Source: Buttiauxella massiliensis (GTDB taxonomy: Bacteria > Pseudomonadota > Gammaproteobacteria > Enterobacterales > Enterobacteriaceae). Taken from it: 64,000 bases of DNA. This document shows, one piece after another, positions 45,558 through 54,994 of this stretch (its first letter is position 1; each line of letters starts with the position of its first letter). The stretch lies in contig NZ_LR722664.1 in assembly GCF_902500225.1 (NCBI RefSeq), positions 41,076 to 105,075 on the forward strand. The letters are read 5' to 3'. A program made the position numbers and the translations under genes. Below the pieces are notes generated by a model. The model saw only the letters and a program-made list of their open reading frames with translations. It made no database searches and was not told where the DNA came from.

Positions 45558-47108
45558 ATGCTGATGTCAGTTAATAATGAAAATTCCTCATCCGGTACCC
45601 AGACCACTGTTCTGGATCGCTCTGAAGCTGGTGGTGTTTACGCTTCTTTATTTGAAAAAATCAACCTGAACCCGGTTTCCGGTCTGTCGGACATTAATGT
45701 CTGGCAGGACAATCAAGCGCTGGCTGATGCAACTGCTGATGAACGTGTAACCGCGGCTGTGCAGGTGTTGTTACAGCGTCTGAAAAATTCCGGTCAGAGC
45801 GTTGAAAAGCTCGATAAAACTCTGCTGGATTACCATATTGCTGAGCTGGATTTCCAGATTAGCCGCCAGCTTGATGCAGTTATGCATCACGACGATTTCC
45901 AGAAAGTCGAATCCGCATGGCGTGGCCTCAAGCACCTGGTTGACCGTACTGATTTCCGCCAGAATGTGAAAATCGAAGTGCTGGACGTATCCAAAGATGA
46001 TCTGCGTGAGGATTTCGAAGACTCCCCGGAAATCATCCAGAGTGGTTTATACGCGCACACCTATATCGCTGAATACGACACCCCAGGTGGTGAGCCAATT
46101 GGTTCAGTGATTTCCAACTACGAATTCGACGCAAGTCCACAAGACGTGGCGCTGATGCGTAACATCTCTAAAGTGTCTGCTGCAGCGCACATGCCGTTTA
46201 TCGCCTCTGTTGGCCCGAAATTCTTCCTGAAAGATTCCATGGAAGAAGTGGCTGCGATTAAAGACATCGGCAACTACTTTGACCGTGCTGAATACATCAA
46301 GTGGAAATCTTTCCGCGATTCTGATGATTCCCGTTACCTGGGCCTGGTGATGCCACGTGTACTTGGCCGTCTGCCGTATGGTCCGGACACGGTGCCAGTC
46401 CGCAGTTTCAACTATGTTGAAGAAGTGAAAGGCCCGGATCACGACAAATACCTGTGGACCAACGCATCATTCGCATTTGCTGCCAACATGGTGAAAAGCT
46501 TCATCAAAAACGGCTGGTGTGTGCAGATTCGTGGCCCGCAAGCGGGTGGTGCAGTGACTGACCTGCCAATCCACTTATATGACCTCGGCACCGGCAATCA
46601 GGTGAAAATCCCAAGTGAAGTGATGATTCCGGAAACGCGTGAATTTGAGTTCGCCAACCTGGGCTTCATCCCGCTGTCGTACTACAAAAACCGCGATTAC
46701 TCATGCTTCTTCTCCGCGAACTCTGCACAGAAACCAGCCTTGTATGACACTGCTGATGCGACAGCTAACAGCCGCATCAACGCACGCCTGCCATATATCT
46801 TCCTGCTGTCACGTATCGCTCACTACCTGAAGCTTATCCAGCGTGAAAACATTGGTACCACTAAAGACCGTCGTTTGCTTGAACTGGAGCTGAATACTTG
46901 GGTACGTGGTCTGGTCACTGAAATGACCGATCCGGGTGACGACCTGCAGGCTTCTCACCCGTTGCGTGATGCAAAAGTTACCGTGGAAGATATTGAAGAT
47001 AACCCTGGCTTCTTCCGCGTGAAACTGTATGCCATACCGCACTTCCAGGTTGAAGGAATGGACGTGAATTTATCCCTTGTTTCGCAGATGCCTAAAGCGA
47101 AAGCGTAA
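45558..47108 (+). CDS. tssC: Type VI sheath large subunit TssC (VipB)
   Basis: 516 residues, a normal length. Central signature RGLKHLVDRTDFRQNVKIEV and FMPFIASVGPKFF-type region, RGPQAGGAVTDLPIHLYDLG, and the end VEGMDVNLSLVSQMPKAKA. It interlocks with TssB in the sheath and is disassembled by ClpV. Lies 31 nt after tssB. Confidence 0.96.
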   Translation: MLMSVNNENSSSGTQTTVLDRSEAGGVYASLFEKINLNPVSGLSDINVWQDNQALADATADERVTAAVQVLLQRLKNSGQSVEKLDKTLLDYHIAELDFQISRQLDAVMHHDDFQKVESAWRGLKHLVDRTDFRQNVKIEVLDVSKDDLREDFEDSPEIIQSGLYAHTYIAEYDTPGGEPIGSVISNYEFDASPQDVALMRNISKVSAAAHMPFIASVGPKFFLKDSMEEVAAIKDIGNYFDRAEYIKWKSFRDSDDSRYLGLVMPRVLGRLPYGPDTVPVRSFNYVEEVKGPDHDKYLWTNASFAFAANMVKSFIKNGWCVQIRGPQAGGAVTDLPIHLYDLGTGNQVKIPSEVMIPETREFEFANLGFIPLSYYKNRDYSCFFSANSAQKPALYDTADATANSRINARLPYIFLLSRIAHYLKLIQRENIGTTKDRRLLELELNTWVRGLVTEMTDPGDDLQASHPLRDAKVTVEDIEDNPGFFRVKLYAIPHFQVEGMDVNLSLVSQMPKAKA

Positions 47109-47120
47109 TCAGGAGCAGGG

Positions 47121-48458
47121 ATGAAAATTTACCGTCCATTATGGACTGACGGGGCATTTCTGGCCCCACAGCAATTTCAGCAACAATCCCGTTGGGATGC
47201 TTTTGTCGCTGAAAACGTGGCCCAGATGGGGTTGGCAAACCCGTGGGGTGTTATCGATGTGGCATTTGATAACGGCTCGTTGGCACTTTCACGGCTGAAT
47301 GCACTGCGTCTGGTGATTCGCTTTCCAGATGGCACGCTGATTGACAGTGAGCTGGCGGATAATCTGCCACCGGCTTGCGATTTGTCATTGGTGGCTGATC
47401 GCGAAAGTGTGGACGTTGTGCTTGCCCTGCCGCTGTTGTCAGCTAATGGCGGTAATCTTGATGATGGGCAGGACAGTGAACGTCCTCGCCGCTGGCGACA
47501 AGAGTGGGTGACGGTACAGGAGCTTGCCGGTCATGAACGTACCGAACTGGCTGTTATGCGCCATGCCGTCACATTGCGTTTTGCTCACCAGGAAAATAGC
47601 GCATACCTGACATGTCCGGTGGTGCGCCTGCTGCGTAATGCACAAGGGCAATGGATCCAGGATGCGAATTTCATCCCACCGATGTTGCGACTGTCAGCAA
47701 GTCCCGTTGTGCTGACAGCACTAGGGGATCTTCTCCATCGCCTGCAGGCACGTCGCCGCCGTCTGATGGCCATGCGTCGCGAAAGCAATGAGCGTATGGC
47801 CGATTTCGTTGTGGCAGATGTGTCATTGTTCTGGCTGCTCAATGCATTAAACAGCGCTGAACCCGTGTTGACTGAACTTCATCAGGCGCCTTCGCGTCAT
47901 CCAGAGATGTTCTATCGTGAACTGGTACGTCTGGCAGGCAGTCTGTTGACGTTCTCCCTTGAACATAAAGCTGAAGATATTCCGCTTTATCAACATCACG
48001 CACCTGAACAGGTTTTCCCGCCACTATTTACCCTGCTGGATGCGCTGCTTGAAGCCAGCCTGCCATCACGGATGGTGGCCATTGAGCTTATCCGCGAAGG
48101 GCAATTCTGGACAGGTTCGCTGCATGATGCTCGCCTGCGCGAAGGGGCTGATTTCTACCTCTCTGTTCGCTCAACTATTCCCAATCATCTATTGCAGACG
48201 CAGTTCCCGCTGTTGTGTAAAGCGGGCAGCTTTGAAGATGTATCCGATGTGGTGAACGTGGCGCTGAACGGTGTGGTGATGAAACCACTGTCACATGTTC
48301 CGGCGGCCATTCCTCTGCGTCTGGAGAACCAGTATTTCGCCCTCGATCTGAATGGCCAGGCGGCGCAGGCCATGCTGGAAGCGGGTAACTGCGCGTTCTA
48401 CACGCCAGGATCACTTGGTGATATCCAACTCGAACTGTTTGCGGTATTGCGCTCATGA
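47121..48458 (+). CDS. tssK: Type VI baseplate protein TssK
   Basis: 445 residues. Begins KIYRPLWTDGAFLAPQQFQQ, the TssK/ImpJ start, and ends with the receptor-like domain (NCAFYTPGSLGDIQLELFAV). TssK links the baseplate to the membrane complex. Its stop overlaps the tssL start (ATGA). Confidence 0.95.
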   Translation: MKIYRPLWTDGAFLAPQQFQQQSRWDAFVAENVAQMGLANPWGVIDVAFDNGSLALSRLNALRLVIRFPDGTLIDSELADNLPPACDLSLVADRESVDVVLALPLLSANGGNLDDGQDSERPRRWRQEWVTVQELAGHERTELAVMRHAVTLRFAHQENSAYLTCPVVRLLRNAQGQWIQDANFIPPMLRLSASPVVLTALGDLLHRLQARRRRLMAMRRESNERMADFVVADVSLFWLLNALNSAEPVLTELHQAPSRHPEMFYRELVRLAGSLLTFSLEHKAEDIPLYQHHAPEQVFPPLFTLLDALLEASLPSRMVAIELIREGQFWTGSLHDARLREGADFYLSVRSTIPNHLLQTQFPLLCKAGSFEDVSDVVNVALNGVVMKPLSHVPAAIPLRLENQYFALDLNGQAAQAMLEAGNCAFYTPGSLGDIQLELFAVLRS

Positions 48459-49108
48459 GCAAAATAAAACCTTCTGTCGTTGATGAGATCTTTTATCCCT
48501 GCTGGCTGATGGTCAGCCAGTTGCGAAATGGCCAGGAAATTAAGGACGGAGAAGCGTTGTATCGTCGTGCCTGCGGGTGGGTGGATGGTGCGCGTGAAGC
48601 TCTTTCTCGTAACGGGTTCAACGAAACCAGCACGGACCATATGCTTTACACCCTTTGTGCGTTACTTGATGAGAGTGTGCTGAACCGTCCGAAGCCGGAC
48701 AGTGGGAACACTAAATGGCTGCAGAACCCTCTTCAGGCGCGCTATTTCAATACGCTTAACGCTGGTGAGGAATTGTGGGAGCGTATTCGCGCCGTTTTGC
48801 AGGAGCCTGCGCCCGATACTGCCGTCCTAACCTGTTTCTACCGTGCACTGACGTTAGGATTTGCGGGCCGCTACCGCGAGCAGGGCGACGAACGCCGTGA
48901 AGATGTGGTGCGTAAGCTGAGCCAGCAGGTGCCGGCTTTTTCCTCCGCTCAGGAAACCCCAGTGGTTTCCCGATCATCGCGTTTGCGCACCGGGCGCAAA
49001 ACGTACTGGTTTTCGTGGGTACTTGGCGTCGCAATACTGGTCGCACTGTGGTTTTTCCTGTCAAGCACGCTCGCGAATCAGCTCTCTCAACTGGCAGGGA
49101 TCAAATAA
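48455..49108 (+). CDS. tssL: Type VI membrane-complex protein TssL (DotU)
   Basis: 217 residues, short form without a peptidoglycan-binding domain. Cytosolic hook domain (FYPCWLMVSQLRNGQEIKDG, MLYTLCALLDESVLN) and one C-terminal membrane helix (VLGVAILVALWFFLSSTLA). It anchors the baseplate to TssM. The peptidoglycan-binding function may come from the OmpA-like protein encoded next. Confidence 0.95.
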   Translation: MSKIKPSVVDEIFYPCWLMVSQLRNGQEIKDGEALYRRACGWVDGAREALSRNGFNETSTDHMLYTLCALLDESVLNRPKPDSGNTKWLQNPLQARYFNTLNAGEELWERIRAVLQEPAPDTAVLTCFYRALTLGFAGRYREQGDERREDVVRKLSQQVPAFSSAQETPVVSRSSRLRTGRKTYWFSWVLGVAILVALWFFLSSTLANQLSQLAGIK

Positions 49109-49111
49109 CTG

Positions 49112-49915
49112 ATGCGCAGGTTAACGCAATTCCTGTTGCTGCTGCTTGGTACCGGCCTCGCGCTGTTGCTGATTCTTGGCTTCTGGCCGCTGGGAAGGGG
49201 CAGCCGCGTGGTGCTGAGTCTGCTGGTTGTCATTTTAAGCGGTGCTGCCGGCTATTTTCAGTGGCGTAAAGACCGCAACAATAAAGTTGCCCATCAGCAC
49301 ATTGCGGACTCCATTCTGCCACCGGAAGATTTCCAGGGCGCAGTGGTGCTGGTTTGTGGTGACAGCGAATCGCTGTTTTCAGCTTCAGTTCTCTTCAGGG
49401 AAACCCGTCAGGGCTGGTATTTGCAGGTCAAAGCACCAGAACAACTTCCACTATTGGCACAGCATCTGGCTGAGGTTCGCCCGGCACTGATTGCCCAGAT
49501 CTCCGTGCTGTTGACCGTTGTGCCGGAACAACATCAGGACGAGGACGATTTCATTCAAAAACTGCGCATCTGGCATCGTGCGATGGTGCAGTGCAAAGGT
49601 TGGCTTGCCGGGATTCCACCGATGTGGATTGGCATCTGGATTTCACCGCCAGCCATGGAATCAACTGAAACGGAACGCTGGTATACCGCCACTCCAGGTC
49701 AGAAAGCCATTCAGATGCGTGAGGCGGGGGCTGTTGTGATACCGCTGGTTGAGTGGGAGCGTGAACAAGATGGCCGCAACATTCAGGAAAAACTCAGTTC
49801 AGTTTTCTGGATTGAGAGCCTGGTGGCGTGGGCTAAGACTCACGTTCAGGATGTTCTGGCACAGCGTCAGGGAGATCTCCCGGCGCTGATTCCATGCGCA
49901 TGGGGGCCTGCTTGA
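49112..49915 (+). CDS. N-terminal half of a frameshifted type VI OmpA-family protein
   Basis: 267 residues. Two N-terminal membrane helices (LLLLLGTGLALLLILGFWPL and a second after GRGSR) and a cytosolic region with FQGAVVLVCGDSES. It resembles the first half of the about 570-residue OmpA-family protein found between tssL and hcp in Klebsiella-type systems. The frame stops at TGA 49913-49915, just after a run of five G (TGGGGGCC). One extra G would fuse it to the next frame, giving about 573 residues. So this is probably one gene broken by a homopolymer indel, or joined by slippage. Confidence 0.75.
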   Translation: MRRLTQFLLLLLGTGLALLLILGFWPLGRGSRVVLSLLVVILSGAAGYFQWRKDRNNKVAHQHIADSILPPEDFQGAVVLVCGDSESLFSASVLFRETRQGWYLQVKAPEQLPLLAQHLAEVRPALIAQISVLLTVVPEQHQDEDDFIQKLRIWHRAMVQCKGWLAGIPPMWIGIWISPPAMESTETERWYTATPGQKAIQMREAGAVVIPLVEWEREQDGRNIQEKLSSVFWIESLVAWAKTHVQDVLAQRQGDLPALIPCAWGPA

Positions 49916-50835
49916 CCCCGGTTACGGGGCGCTCCATCAATCTCTGGCAGACACATGTTGCAGGCGTTACCTCGTTGCCACCAACTGCATCTGCAAGTCA
50001 GAGTTACCTGCCATTACCAGATCTGCTGCTGCCATTTATTCCTCGCCGCCGGGGTGTCTCCCAACTGATGCAGACCTGGCAGATTGCCGGCTTACTGTGT
50101 GGGTTATTCCTGCTGTTTGCCTTGCTGGCCTCATATATCAATAACCAACGTTTAATTCGCAACGTAGGCGATCACCTGGCGTTGTATCACCGGCTTACAG
50201 GAACACCTGCATCCCCAAAAACGATTGCTCAGCAACAGTTACGTGCTGATGCCCGTTTGCTTGATCAGTGGCAACGTAGTGGTGCGCCTGTACGCATGTC
50301 TTTGGGACTCTATCAGGGGATGCGCCTCATCGCGCCACTTGAGGCCGCCATCAATAGTTGGGCTCCACCGCCTCCGCCGCCTCCGGTCATCAATAAAATT
50401 GTTCAGGGTCCGAAAACCGTGCGTCTTGACAGCATGTCGCTGTTCGATGTGGGCAAATGGCAGCTTAAACCTGGCTCTACCAAAGTGCTGGTGAGTGCGC
50501 TCGTCAATATCAAAGTCAAACCAGGCTGGCTGATTGTTGTCGCTGGGCACACCGATGATACCGGCGATGACAAGTCCAACCAGATTCTTTCCCTCAAACG
50601 CGCTGAATCAGTCCGTGACTGGATGCGTGACACCGGTGATGTGCCGGAAAGTTGCTTTGCGGTACAGGGCTACGGCGAAAGCCGTCCACTGAAACCCAAT
50701 GATTCAGATGCAAATCGCGCGGTTAACCGCCGCGTTGAGATCAGTCTGGTGCCTCAGGCAGATGCTTGCCAGGTACCGGGCAAAACAACATCACCGGCTA
50801 AGGGTGATGTCACAACCTACGAAATGGAGAAGTAA
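49894..50835 (+). CDS. C-terminal half of the same protein, with OmpA peptidoglycan-binding domain
   Basis: 313 residues if started at ATG 49894, inside the previous gene. One membrane helix (AGLLCGLFLLFALLASYI) near residue 70, a Pro run (PPPPPPP) and an OmpA C-terminal domain with VVAGHTDDTGDDKSNQILSL and RAVNRRVEISL. It would anchor the type VI membrane complex to peptidoglycan, complementing short-form TssL. No separate ribosome binding site stands out at the start, so it is likely the second half of the gene beginning at 49112. hcp follows after 2 nt. Confidence 0.8.
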   Translation: MRMGACLTPVTGRSINLWQTHVAGVTSLPPTASASQSYLPLPDLLLPFIPRRRGVSQLMQTWQIAGLLCGLFLLFALLASYINNQRLIRNVGDHLALYHRLTGTPASPKTIAQQQLRADARLLDQWQRSGAPVRMSLGLYQGMRLIAPLEAAINSWAPPPPPPPVINKIVQGPKTVRLDSMSLFDVGKWQLKPGSTKVLVSALVNIKVKPGWLIVVAGHTDDTGDDKSNQILSLKRAESVRDWMRDTGDVPESCFAVQGYGESRPLKPNDSDANRAVNRRVEISLVPQADACQVPGKTTSPAKGDVTTYEMEK

Positions 50836-50837
50836 AC

Positions 50838-51329
50838 ATGGCTATTCCAGTCTACCTGTGGCTGAAAGACGACGGCGGTGCGGATATTAAAGGCTCCGTA
50901 GATGTTAAAGACCGTGAAGGCAGCATCGAAGTGGTGGCGCAGGAACACAACCTGTACATCCCGACCGATAACAACACCGGAAAATTAACGGGAACCCGTA
51001 TCCACACCCCGTTCCTGTTTACCAAAGAAATCGACTCTTCCAGTCCATACCTCTACAAAGCGGTAACGACCGGCCAGACGCTGAAATCTGCTGAATTCAA
51101 ATGGTATCGCATCAATGACGCAGGCCAGGAAGTTGAGTACTTCAACACCAAACTGGAAAACGTCAAGCTGGTGAAAGTCGCACCAAAAATGCATGACATC
51201 AAAAATCCTGCGATGGAAAAACACAACCATCTGGAAATGATTGAACTGCGTTACGAAAAAATCACCTGGACTTACAAAGACGGCAACATCATTCATTCCG
51301 ACTCCTGGAACGAACGTACTACCGCGTAA
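50838..51329 (+). CDS. hcp: Type VI tube protein Hcp
   Basis: 163 residues. MAIPVYLWLKDDGGADIKGS and the Hcp1-type strands (HTPFLFTKEIDSSSPYLYKA, MIELRYEKITWTYKDGNI) are unmistakable. Hexameric rings stack inside the sheath and carry effectors. GGAGAAGTAAAC upstream gives a strong ribosome binding site. A strong terminator follows. Confidence 0.96.
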   Translation: MAIPVYLWLKDDGGADIKGSVDVKDREGSIEVVAQEHNLYIPTDNNTGKLTGTRIHTPFLFTKEIDSSSPYLYKAVTTGQTLKSAEFKWYRINDAGQEVEYFNTKLENVKLVKVAPKMHDIKNPAMEKHNHLEMIELRYEKITWTYKDGNIIHSDSWNERTTA

Positions 51330-51340
51330 GGCAGCACTCA

Positions 51341-51369
51341 CAGCAGACGGGAAACCGTCTGCTGTTTTT
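51341..51369 (+). terminator. Strong intrinsic terminator after hcp
   Basis: Perfect 10-bp stem CAGCAGACGG / CCGTCTGCTG with a GAAA tetraloop, then TTTTT. A classical rho-independent terminator, so hcp transcripts largely end here, and clpV needs read-through or its own promoter. Confidence 0.93.
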
Positions 51370-51440
51370 GTTTGCCCGAACGAAGCGTAGCGCGAATACG
51401 CAACTCGCCATCCGACAAAGTGTGGGCAAACAAAAACAGC
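51361..51440. repeat. 17-bp inverted repeat overlapping the hcp terminator
   Basis: GCTGTTTTTGTTTGCCC (51361-51377) and its perfect complement GGGCAAACAAAAACAGC (51424-51440), 46 nt apart. The left arm shares the 3' stem bases and T-run of the terminator, so pairing of the two arms and formation of the terminator hairpin would compete. A further small hairpin TCTCCT-GCAA-AGGAGA lies at 51470-51485. Confidence 0.7.
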
Positions 51441-51523
51441 AAAAAAATCATCGACCTTATGGGCCTGGGTCTCCTGCAAAGGAGAAGGCTAAGGGCGGTA
51501 GCGTACCCAATCAAGGAGCCAGC

Positions 51524-54157
51524 ATGGATAACCAGTCAGCCGTATTACTTCGTCGTTTAAACCCGTACTGTGCCCGCGCGCTGGAAGCAGCCGCCACGCT
51601 GTGCCAGAGCCGGGCACATGCGGAAATTACTGTCGAACACTGGTTGCTTAAACTGCTGGAGCTCGGGGAGGGGGATATAACTGTGCTGGCCCGCCGTTAC
51701 GAATGGGACATGGACAATATTTGGCAGAGTTTGCTGGCACACCTTGATACCATGCCGCGCTCCGTGCGTAGCCGTCCACAATTGGCCGAACTTCTACTGC
51801 ATCTGATTAAACAGGCATGGCTGATTGCTTCGCTTGAAGACGACGATGCACAAATCCGCAGTCATCATCTGCTTGCGGCGTTAACTGATAAACCGTCAAT
51901 ACTGGTCTGCGACAGCTTGTGGCCGCTGCTGAGTCTCTCCCGCTCGCAGCTTGAGCGCCTGAAACCGCTGTTGGATGTGCAGTCAGATGAACGTGCTGAA
52001 CTGCAACAGCAAGAAAGCCTGAACCGCGAACCGTCCTCACTTACGGAAGAAAAACCGACCAGTGTTTCCGGCAACACCCTGAGTGAAGCACTACAGGCTG
52101 CACTCGATAAATTCACTCTCGATGTAACAGCCAAAGCGCAAGAAGGGAAAATCGACCCGGTCTTTGGCCGCGACAACGAAATCCGCCAGATGGTTGACAT
52201 TCTCTCGCGCCGCCGTAAAAACAACCCGATTCTGGTGGGCGAACCGGGCGTGGGCAAAACCGCGCTGGTCGAAGGCTTGGCGTTGCGCATTGCCGAAGGC
52301 AATGTGCCGGACAGCCTAAAAACCGTCAGCCTTCGTACTCTGGATCTTGGCCTCTTGCAGGCGGGTGCAGGTGTAAAAGGCGAATTTGAACAGCGCCTGA
52401 AAAACGTCATCGACGCGGTACAAAACTCCCCGACCCCAGTGCTGCTATTTATCGACGAAGCGCACACCATCATCGGCGCAGGCAACCAGGCGGGCGGGGC
52501 AGATGCCGCAAACTTGCTGAAACCAGCACTGGCACGTGGCGAATTGCGCACTATCGCGGCCACCACCTGGTCTGAATACAAACAGTATTTCGAGCGTGAT
52601 GCTGCATTGGAGCGCCGTTTCCAGATAGTTAAGGTAGACGAACCGGATGATGAAATGGCCTGCCTGATGTTGCGCGGCCTGAAATCCCGTTACGCGCAAC
52701 ATCACGGCGTGCATATTACCGATGAAGCTGTGAAAGCCGCAGTCAGTCTGTCGCGCCGCTACATCACGGGCCGCCAGTTGCCGGACAAAGCGGTTGACTT
52801 GCTCGACACCGCATCTGCCCGCGTGCGCATGAGCCTCGACACGTTACCGGAAGAACTCACCCGCCTGAAAGCGCAAATCACCGCGCTGGAATTGGAAAAC
52901 CAGGCGCTGCTGGAAGATATCGCGCTGGGTAGCAACAGCCATGGCGAGCGCCTGGAGCAAATTGAACAACAGACTGCTGCGTTGAACGAACACCTCGCCG
53001 CGCTGGAAACCCAATACCACGCGGAAAAATTGCTCACCCAGCAACTGCTCGAAGTCCGCCTGGACATCAGCCGTCAGGCCGTCGCCAATGCGCTGCAACA
53101 GCAACTCAAAGATTTACAAGGTAGTGCTCCACTGCTGTCGCTGGATGTGGATGTGCGCACTGTCGCCACCGTGATTGCCGACTGGACCGGCGTGCCGCTG
53201 ACCAGTCTGCTGAAAGACGAACAGACCGATCTGCTGATGCTGGAAAACCACCTCGCCAACCGCGTGGTCGGCCAGGACACGGCGCTTATCGACATGGCAC
53301 AACGCCTGCGTGCCGCGAAAACCGGACTTACGCCAGAAAACGGCCCGCTGGGCGTGTTCCTGCTGGTCGGCCCGAGCGGTGTGGGTAAAACCGAAACAGC
53401 GCTGGCGCTGGCTGACAGCCTGTTCGGCGGCGAGAAATCCCTGATCACTATCAACTTATCCGAATACCAGGAAGCGCACACCGTTTCCCAGCTTAAAGGC
53501 TCACCTCCAGGCTACGTGGGCTACGGCCAGGGCGGCATTCTTACCGAAGCAGTGCGCAAGCGTCCTTACAGCGTGGTGCTGCTTGATGAAGTGGAAAAAG
53601 CGCACCGCGACGTGATCAACCTGTTCTACCAGGTGTTTGACCGTGGCTTTATGCGCGACGGCGAAGGGCGTGAAATCGACTTCCGTAACACCGTGATCCT
53701 GATGACCGCCAACCTTGGCAGCGACCACATCATGCAATTGCTGGACGAACAACCGGAAGCTTCAGATGGCGATCTACAGGAATTACTGCGACCGATACTG
53801 CGCGAACATTTCCAACCCGCTCTGCTCGCTCGCTTCCAGACGCTGATTTACCGCCCACTGGATGCTAAAGCGTTAAGAATCATTGTGGAAATGAAGCTGG
53901 CGCAGGTCGCGAAGCGCCTGAAAAACCATTACGGCCTGCAAACAACCATTGACGAAAGCCTTTACGACACCCTGGTTGCCGCCTGCCTGCTGCCGGACAC
54001 TGGCGCGCGCAACATAGACAGCCTGCTCAACCAGCAGATTTTGCCGGTACTCAGCCAACAACTTCTGCAACGCAAAGCCGGGCAACAGAAAACCCACAGC
54101 CTGGCGCTGGGATGGGATGAAGAAGACGGGATTGTGCTGGAGTTTGGTGAGCAGTAA
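51524..54157 (+). CDS. clpV: Type VI AAA+ ATPase ClpV (TssH)
   Basis: 877 residues from ATG 51524 (MDNQSAVLLRRLNPYC), with AAGGAG 5 nt upstream; the longer open frame to 51368 runs through the terminator and is not used. ClpB-like: N domain, first AAA with GEPGVGKTALVEG, coiled-coil M domain, second AAA with GPSGVGKTETALALA and VVLLDEVEKAHRDV. It recycles contracted TssB-TssC sheath. The coding region is GC-rich, unlike the island that follows. Confidence 0.96.
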   Translation: MDNQSAVLLRRLNPYCARALEAAATLCQSRAHAEITVEHWLLKLLELGEGDITVLARRYEWDMDNIWQSLLAHLDTMPRSVRSRPQLAELLLHLIKQAWLIASLEDDDAQIRSHHLLAALTDKPSILVCDSLWPLLSLSRSQLERLKPLLDVQSDERAELQQQESLNREPSSLTEEKPTSVSGNTLSEALQAALDKFTLDVTAKAQEGKIDPVFGRDNEIRQMVDILSRRRKNNPILVGEPGVGKTALVEGLALRIAEGNVPDSLKTVSLRTLDLGLLQAGAGVKGEFEQRLKNVIDAVQNSPTPVLLFIDEAHTIIGAGNQAGGADAANLLKPALARGELRTIAATTWSEYKQYFERDAALERRFQIVKVDEPDDEMACLMLRGLKSRYAQHHGVHITDEAVKAAVSLSRRYITGRQLPDKAVDLLDTASARVRMSLDTLPEELTRLKAQITALELENQALLEDIALGSNSHGERLEQIEQQTAALNEHLAALETQYHAEKLLTQQLLEVRLDISRQAVANALQQQLKDLQGSAPLLSLDVDVRTVATVIADWTGVPLTSLLKDEQTDLLMLENHLANRVVGQDTALIDMAQRLRAAKTGLTPENGPLGVFLLVGPSGVGKTETALALADSLFGGEKSLITINLSEYQEAHTVSQLKGSPPGYVGYGQGGILTEAVRKRPYSVVLLDEVEKAHRDVINLFYQVFDRGFMRDGEGREIDFRNTVILMTANLGSDHIMQLLDEQPEASDGDLQELLRPILREHFQPALLARFQTLIYRPLDAKALRIIVEMKLAQVAKRLKNHYGLQTTIDESLYDTLVAACLLPDTGARNIDSLLNQQILPVLSQQLLQRKAGQQKTHSLALGWDEEDGIVLEFGEQ

Positions 54158-54169
54158 CGGAGGTTTCAG

Positions 54170-54563
54170 ATGGTCGATCAATTAAAAGAAGGCGGGGCTC
54201 GGTTACTGACTTCCGGAGAGATTGCTTTAGCAAAAACGGTATTTGGTTCCACCATAGATTACAGCATGGTGTGGATCCACAAGGAAAGCTATCTGCCTTT
54301 TGATCCGCAGGATAAGAATACTGCGATGACGCCAAACGGTGAGCTGTATTTTCGTGACTGGTACAGGGATGACTTATCTGCAACGCTTCCTTTCTTGCAA
54401 CATTTGAATGAGCCATGTCTGGCAACGGACGAAAGGGATGAATGTTATAGGCAGGGGCTTGATCAGCTGGATGGTGAGCTATCGATGTAGGCTTGATGGG
54501 GATATCAGCGAAACTGTCATCCGGCAGCGGTATAAAGACACTCTGCGGGGGTTCCCTTGGTGA
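54170..54563 (+). pseudogene. Frameshifted type VI-linked HExxH metallopeptidase
   Basis: The intact frame runs 54170-54490 (106 residues): ARLLTSGEIALAKTVFGSTI, then SYLPFDPQ and TAMTPNGELYFRDWYRDD, the start of a peptidase family found beside type VI genes. Compared with the second copy at 54990-55175, it has lost 11 nt between CAACA and ATGAGCC (54403-54407), where the second copy encodes LFIHE of LFIHEMSHVWQ. After the loss, the other frame continues MSHVWQRTKGMNVIGRG... to TGA 54561-54563 and is clearly homologous. So the active-site His-Glu is deleted and the gene is inactive as a peptidase. An intact version would likely be a toxin acting with the lipoprotein gene that overlaps its end. 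Confidence 0.75.
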
Positions 54564-54994
54564 AAAGAAAAAAAACTCGCCTTTTACATACAACACTTCT
54601 CTTTTCCAGTCTGACAACACTGGCTGGTTGCCCTGGGCCAGGCGACAGATTGCAACCTGATGAGGAAGCCCACGTCAGCATGATGAGTAATAGAGTATGT
54701 TTTGAAATCGGTGATGCAGACAATTATCAACTTTCAGCTCTTGCTATTAGCCCCAGAGGTACACCTTTTAATCAACAGAAATTTATGTTCGGCTCTGATT
54801 TGAAAATAGCTGATGGGAAGTTGTGTATTCCTCCATCCTTCTGGCCTTTGCCGGATAAAGGACAATTTATTGTCAGATACATTCTGACATCTGCAACACA
54901 GAGTTCTGGCCCCCGAAAAATTGTTACAGGAGTTGAAGTTTCGAATGGACAAGTTTTTGGCATCTCATTAACGGATCAAGAGGCTTTGAGATAA
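54557..54994 (+). CDS. Putative type VI immunity lipoprotein, copy 1
   Basis: 145 residues from TTG 54557 (GTG 54560 equally possible). The start overlaps the peptidase-frame stop, so it would be translationally coupled to the effector. Lipobox TTLAGC followed by PGPGDR. The mature part has VCFEIGDADNYQLSAL, DGKLCIPPSFWPLPDKGQFI and a final strand. It is paralogous to the next lipoprotein (55169) along its whole length. Small periplasmic lipoproteins next to type VI effectors are a known class of immunity proteins. The presumed target is the peptidase; that is inference from position. Confidence 0.72.
   Translation: MVKRKKTRLLHTTLLFSSLTTLAGCPGPGDRLQPDEEAHVSMMSNRVCFEIGDADNYQLSALAISPRGTPFNQQKFMFGSDLKIADGKLCIPPSFWPLPDKGQFIVRYILTSATQSSGPRKIVTGVEVSNGQVFGISLTDQEALR

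Noticed and set aside
51368..51523. A 52-codon N-terminal extension of ClpV
   Set aside because: It would be read from the T-run of the hcp terminator; ATG 51524 has AAGGAG at 5 nt and starts the normal ClpV N domain.
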